From: Pinus tabuliformis
Lineage: Eukaryota > Streptophyta > Pinopsida > Pinales > Pinaceae
Assembly: GCA_031772625.1 (NCBI GenBank)
Contig: CM062811.1
Span: forward strand, 649,648,606 to 649,712,605
Direction of reading: 5' to 3'
DNA length: 64,000 nucleotides
Position numbers and translations under genes: made by a program. The notes under the pieces are model-generated. The model searched no databases and was not told the origin of the DNA. It saw nothing but the letters and a program-made list of their open reading frames with translations. This document shows positions 57,516 to 64,000 of this stretch, one piece after another (the stretch's first letter is position 1; each line of letters begins with the position of its first letter).

Positions 57516-58795
57516 CCTCTGAAACCGGATTCGTTGAAATACGCCGACTTGTCCCGAATCCGACGAATCAGACAAGATTTATGCCAATTCGTGTCCTGAA
57601 ATCGAGAGAAGTCGTGTTCGGAAGGGACACGATCGAATCTGGATTGTGTCCCGGTTTCTGGACACAAATCCGGGAAAAGTAACCTGTGCGGCCTAAAAAA
57701 GCTGACTTTACTATTCCTTTTTATCATTTTCTCTTCTCTCTTTTGCAATAGGTTTGTTGTGGGTTTGTTGTGAGCTATGAAACCGGATTCATCCTATAGG
57801 CCCCACGAATCCCGAATCCATCGTGTCCGACACGATTCTCTCGAGATTCGTGTCCAAAAACCATGACACGTCGTGTCCTATTTTGACACGTCGAATCCGA
57901 CTGCGTGTCACGATTTTGGCAGCGTGTCCTGTTTTCCAAGACTCGTTAGGCGGCAAAAGTGACCTGCGCGGGTATGAAAAGGCCGCATTTGGTCATTACA
58001 GCCACACATATTTTCATTTGGCAAGTGTTTTGGCAGCTTAATGATCAAGTCTAGGCCCTAGTATTGATATGCTATTCATGGTAATGTTAAATTCTTAAAG
58101 TAAAAGGATGAAAATGAAGATTTGAATTTTTAACATTACCATGAAATGACTCAGGATGTTTGAGAGTGGTTCCGGCCTCATTGGATTTCATATGGAGAAA
58201 GTAGAATTTTAGATTTCATTCAAAATCCAGCAGACTTATCAGTTTTTCAGGATTTTAGGATTGGGGGATTGCAATGTTTCCATTGAATTTTGTCATGTAT
58301 TAGGGTATGGAACTCGTATTTAATCAAGAGCACCAATCCCTCTATGTACCTTGATGTTAGTGACATTGGTTGTCGAACTCCTGTATCATGACTCTACTAA
58401 AAATGTACGCATCACTCAAACAATATCTTGACTTGACATGTTATGCTTGTTCTATCTTATGTTAATGCTTAAAGGGTGATAATAATGACAAAGATCCCTA
58501 TACAGATACAGAGGCAATGACAAAGATACCTCTGGATATTAATGCTTAGAGGGTGATATTAATGACAAAGATCCTGATTTTCCAACAAGACTAAAAAATT
58601 AGACATTTCTCGTGGTGGCAAGACGGCCAAGCATAAGAAATAGATAATAGATTGACATGTATTTGAATTTTGTATGTACTATGCATGCTAATAGCTATAG
58701 ATGAAGATCTATATTTGAAATCAATAAATTTGTATCATTAATTAAAATTTGTGTAAGAAATATCTAATTTTTAATATATATATATATATATATTT

Positions 58796-58841
<46 letters not shown>

Positions 58842-58960
58842 ATAATATATAACGAATTCTACGTGTCCTATTCCGGGGGGTCAACGTGTCTGAATCCGAC
58901 ACCACGAATCCCGAATCCTACGAATCCCAAATCCCCATGTCAAGTGACTTAGGTTGTGAG
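57516..58960. repeat. GTGTCC/GAATCC-rich transposon-derived region
   Basis: TGAAACCGGATTC occurs at about 57520 and 57777. Each is followed by dense CGAATCC, GTGTCC and GACACG motifs, with CGTGTCC partly in both orientations. At 58860-58960 a block CGTGTCCTATTCCGGGGGGT, then ACGAATCCCGAATCC, ends CAAGTGACTTAG. A related end is at 59822-59935. The shape suggests a DNA transposon family with GC-rich ends, but I could not fix termini or TSD. Confidence 0.6.
58771..58835. repeat. (AT)n-rich microsatellite
   Basis: Two AT/TA runs separated by ATTTTAAA. Confidence 0.9.
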
Positions 58961-59640
58961 GGGTTTGGAGCAAAGAGCAAAGAATATTTTTGCATCTAGT
59001 GTGCACATATTTTGTGCAACTTCCTAATGCGCCATTTAGTTAACACTCATTTGCTCATTACAGTCTAAACTTCTTTTTTCCCATTCAACTTTATGGGTTC
59101 CTCTACCAATTTCTAACTTTGTTGGTTTGATCTTATCCTAATCTTCATAACAAATTACTTTGTTCTCAGGGGTATTGTCATTTTAAAAATGTTCTTCAGT
59201 CATGTGTTCTTCTAATTGTTGTTTTAGCCTCAAGTTCTATGTGGTCAAGGTTTGACACGGCTTTGTCCTTCCTGTCTGGATTTTAAGAAGGAAACACATA
59301 TGTAACGTATCATCGTTAATTAAACTGGAAGAACCTAGTTTGCAATGACTGAAATGATTTTTATTGTTAATTATTTCATTGCTTTGAACAGTTTCATGTA
59401 ATGAAATATTTACTATTACAGTTGACAGTATAAGTGTCCTGTTGAAGCAATCAAGTGTAGTTTTAGAGTTTTTCATATTAAACACTTCAGAATTAGGCTA
59501 TTTGCAGTTGAGAAAACTACAATTGTCAGAGTCTTTACCTTACTATCTTGTCTTTCTCCTATTGGACCATTGACGAATTGAATATGTACTATGAATTTAG
59601 AATTTATCATTTATCATTTATGTGACATGTCACAAATTAC
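58961..59640. other. Spacer between two related repeat ends
   Basis: No gene or repeat recognised. It contains pyrimidine-rich stretches and short random ORFs. Confidence 0.45.
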
Positions 59641-59644
59641 AATT

Positions 59645-59935
59645 GTGTTTGAATTTTGTATGTACTATGCATGACATAATGTTACTAACTTACTTTGTAA
59701 ACACTAAAACTTACATCTAGATGAAGATCTATGTTTGAAATCAATGAATTTGTATCATGAGAATTTGTGTAAGGAATATGTAATTTTTAATATATATATA
59801 TATATATATATTTAATAAAATATATATAACGTATCCAAACATGTCCTGTTCCGGGGGGTTAACGTGTCCGAATCCGACACTCAAATCCCTGTATCCAACA
59901 AATCCCAAATCCACATGTCAGGTTACTTAGCTTTT
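59645..59935. repeat. Second copy of the 58650-58960 repeat end
   Basis: TTTGAATTTTGTATGTACTA, then GATGAAGATCTATNTTTGAA, TCTAATTTTTAATATAT-like DNA, an (AT)n run and TGTCCTGTTCCGGGGGGTTA recur in the same order as at 58655-58960. The second copy has about 40 extra bases after the first block. Confidence 0.8.
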
Positions 59936-60261
59936 AACTTATTTTTAAAAGGCATTGTTAAACTCACGTGGAATGTAAACAATGTATGTGAAGGATAAGC
60001 ATTTGATTGCATATATTATTGACATGATATACATTTATAGTACATGGTGTGACCCTTGGATTCATATTCCAAGTGGTCTCTTGGACTCTGGTGGCTATTC
60101 ACATTCCACACCAACCCATAGAAGATTAGATGTCCTAAATTCCCCCCCTTAATCCGAAGGGGTATGTATGAGTCCAAGAAGAGAGTTATAATACAAAATG
60201 TGCAAAAATGCATGGCAGCACTAGGTTGAATGTGCTCTCTGAAATGTTGGCATAAGGAGGG

Positions 60262-60640
60262 TGGTTTAAGGATGACCACCAACACTGGAACACTTAGTGC
60301 AATTCCCGGAACTCTTCCAAATGTGGCATGAAGTTGAGGTCTTCTGCTAGAGGAAGTGTTCCTCGTGTTTTGAAGAGGGAAACCTTCAACTTTGAAAGGG
60401 AGGTCTCACCCTGCATAAAAGAGAGAAACTCAACCTAAAAAGGGATGTCTCAACCAGTGATGGTTTAAGGATGACCACCAACTCTAGAATGCTTAATGCA
60501 ACTCCTGAAACTCTTCCAAAGCTGGCAAGAAGCTGAAGTTTTTTGCTAGAGGAAGTGTCCCCAGTTCTTTGAAAAGATGTCTCAACCCTGCATAGATGGT
60601 TTAAGGTTGATCACCAACCGAAGATATGCTCAAGGGCATC
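60262..60640. repeat. Imperfect tandem repeat of about 200 bp and shorter
   Basis: GGTTTAAGGATGACCACCAA is followed by ACTCTTCCAAA, AGAAGCTGAAG-like DNA and TTGCTAGAGGAAGTGT at about 60262 and 60462. A partial third start (GGTTTAAGGTTGATCACCAA) lies at about 60598. Confidence 0.8.
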
Positions 60641-60839
60641 TTTGTCTCTGGCTACAACTTTGAATCTGGTATGGTAGGTTGGCTCATGCTCGCTTGATGT
60701 GGCTTTGAATCTTGTAGATGACCATCACTTACCCCCCTGTCAGATACAAGGTGAGATGATGGAGAAAACTCAACTGCAAGATTGTTCAATACTCTAGAAC
60801 AACTTCTGACATATGACTGAAATATCTTCTTGACTGTTG

Positions 60840-61662
60840 AAGCCCATTGCCAAGAAGCGATCCATCCAAGATGAATCTTTGTTCTTGCAGGAGGTTTGTT
60901 CTTGAAGCATCTTTGCGAAGAATGAGTATGCTGACCACAATGCTTGCACGGATGAAGATCAAAACATCAATCTTTCACATGGCTAACTCGGTCACAATGT
61001 TGGCATTTGACGACTTTTGGCTACGAATGTGGAGGAGCAGAATCTGGAACAGGTGAAGGTGAACCATCATGAAGAAACCCAACACTATGGAACTGGATGG
61101 GCTTTGAATAATCTGGAATATGAAAGGACAACTCCTTGTCATATCCAAGCCCGGTTTTGTGCTTGTTATGGACAAGCTCTTCCCAAGGTCTGATGATCGA
61201 CTTGGGAAGTGCAGGCTAAATTTCTGCATCTGCATGTAACTTTGTTGCTTCATTGAGCACTGGATCTAATTCAACTGTAACATTATTGACTTGCTATTGA
61301 TAGGAGTCTGTCTCAATGTTCTGAATAAAAACAAGTTCAGAATGACAACTCTTTTGTTTTAATTATTGTCGCTAAAGAATCTCTGATTAAAAGTACAAAA
61401 AAACTACTTTTTCTAGTGCATCTTGTAGACAGATTTGAATGTTTGTGAGAGCAACTTTGCTGACTTTTAATGTATCATGAGTAGTAGACAATATCAGAGT
61501 TTTGAGGAACTCTAATACTTCATTGATTCTGGCCATTTTCATTGAACAAATAAGGTGAATCTCGGCATTCACCGTACATTCTTCATAATTCAAAGCACGT
61601 AATTCACCTTTCAATGCACAAAACAGAAGGACATACCAAATTTCAACGCAACATAAGTGCAA
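60840..61662 (-). pseudogene. Degenerate retroelement Gag-like polyprotein fragment
   Basis: Minus strand, several frames. MARINEVLEFLKTLILSTTH is at about 61535. Then come LNEATKLHADAEI, PALPKSIIRPWEELVHNKHK, TGLGYDKELSFHIPDYSKPI and FHSVGFLHDGSPSPVP. Two knuckle-like clusters follow: CQHCDRVSHVKD (its last Cys position follows a stop) and CKHCGQHTHSSQRC near 60910. The composition and tandem knuckles suggest a retroelement Gag. The lineage is uncertain and no pol or LTR was tied to it. Confidence 0.6.
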
Positions 61663-61928
61663 TACATTTCAGACTTTCAACACACCATTCCCATGTTGCA
61701 TTCTCATTATTCAAAGTTGAATTGTGTTCAACGCTTCATTAATCGGACCACTGTTTATGACCAATAACAAGGGGAAAAATCTTCGACCCACTATCAAAAT
61801 ATCAGTCCAGCTAGTACTCGGTTATAAGTAGCCAAAATGTGATGAGAAATCTCAACCCATCTGTTCTGACTGTATATTTGTTTCGTTTCATTTCACTTCA
61901 TCTTCAACTTCAGAAGATCTACTACAAG

Positions 61929-63783
<1,855 letters not shown>

Positions 63784-64000
63784 AATGAAGAAACTCGACC
63801 CTTTCTCTGAAGCTTCGATCCAACAAAGAGGAAAATCAACCAGCAATGAAAATGAAGAAAACTCGTCCCCCCTTTTGTGACTGATTCGACCTCTTCAAGC
63901 AGTGAATAAATTCATGCAGCAAGGAAAGAGAAACTCTAAAAAAACAAGCTCTATGTGGCCAAAACAAGTTAGGCTGCCACCGCTATTCTCGAAAAAATGG
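63784..64000. other. Unassigned sequence at the right edge
   Basis: No recognisable coding or repeat structure. CPN60 homology has ended. Confidence 0.4.

Noticed and set aside
58749..58952. 67-codon ORF rich in I, Y and N
   Set aside because: Translation of an (AT)n microsatellite.

Overview
The window looks like nuclear DNA of a large-genome seed plant, most likely a gymnosperm-type genome. It holds part of one cellular gene, spread over at least 45 kb on the minus strand and swollen by nested transposons. Four exons encode a continuous 105-codon stretch of the 20S proteasome beta-1 type subunit (PSMB6/PBA1 family): 48155-48100, 46141-46069, 33114-33003 and 2652-2579. The introns between them are 1,958, 12,954 and 30,350 bp. 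The N-terminal exons (before 'AADSQVV') are not in the 15.8 kb to the right, and the C-terminal exons are not in the 2.6 kb to the left, so both ends of the gene lie outside the window.

Intron 2653-33002 is almost entirely one Ty3/gypsy element (A, 3371-31093, minus, 5-bp target duplication ACACT). A was hit by five later insertions: a non-autonomous LTR element B (3435-14322), which itself contains a gag-only copia element H (6510-10759); a small DNA transposon with a 9-bp duplication (17234-18087); a 3.0-kb solo LTR D (18326-21332); a 2.2-kb solo LTR E (21834-24029); and a Ty1/copia element J (24461-28883). Removing A and one target copy leaves an ancestral intron of about 2.6 kb. The A reading frame reconnects across each insertion point, which independently supports the nesting order.

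Intron 33115-46068 contains a broken aspartic-protease relic (33848-34909), AT-rich foldback DNA (37969-38236) and a nearly complete gypsy element G (38377-44143, TSD TGGTC). The 1,958-bp intron contains an LTR with a primer-binding site followed by an unusual aspartate-rich ORF (46771-47547). The rightmost region (48156-64000, intronic if the gene continues upstream) holds a three-level nest: a non-autonomous hAT (49339-55818, perfect 8-bp TSD) contains a solo LTR of the E family (49681-55000, TSD GCCTC), which contains a complete-looking hAT element (50882-54514) with an apparently intact three-exon transposase. Further right are GTGTCC-rich transposon remnants, a degenerate gag fragment, and a mitochondrial chaperonin (CPN60) pseudogene interrupted by a 1.5-kb solo LTR.

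I found no tRNA, rRNA, CRISPR or prokaryotic-type operon structure. All element boundaries, TSDs and splice sites were read by eye. Family assignments rest on recognised protein motifs, not searches.
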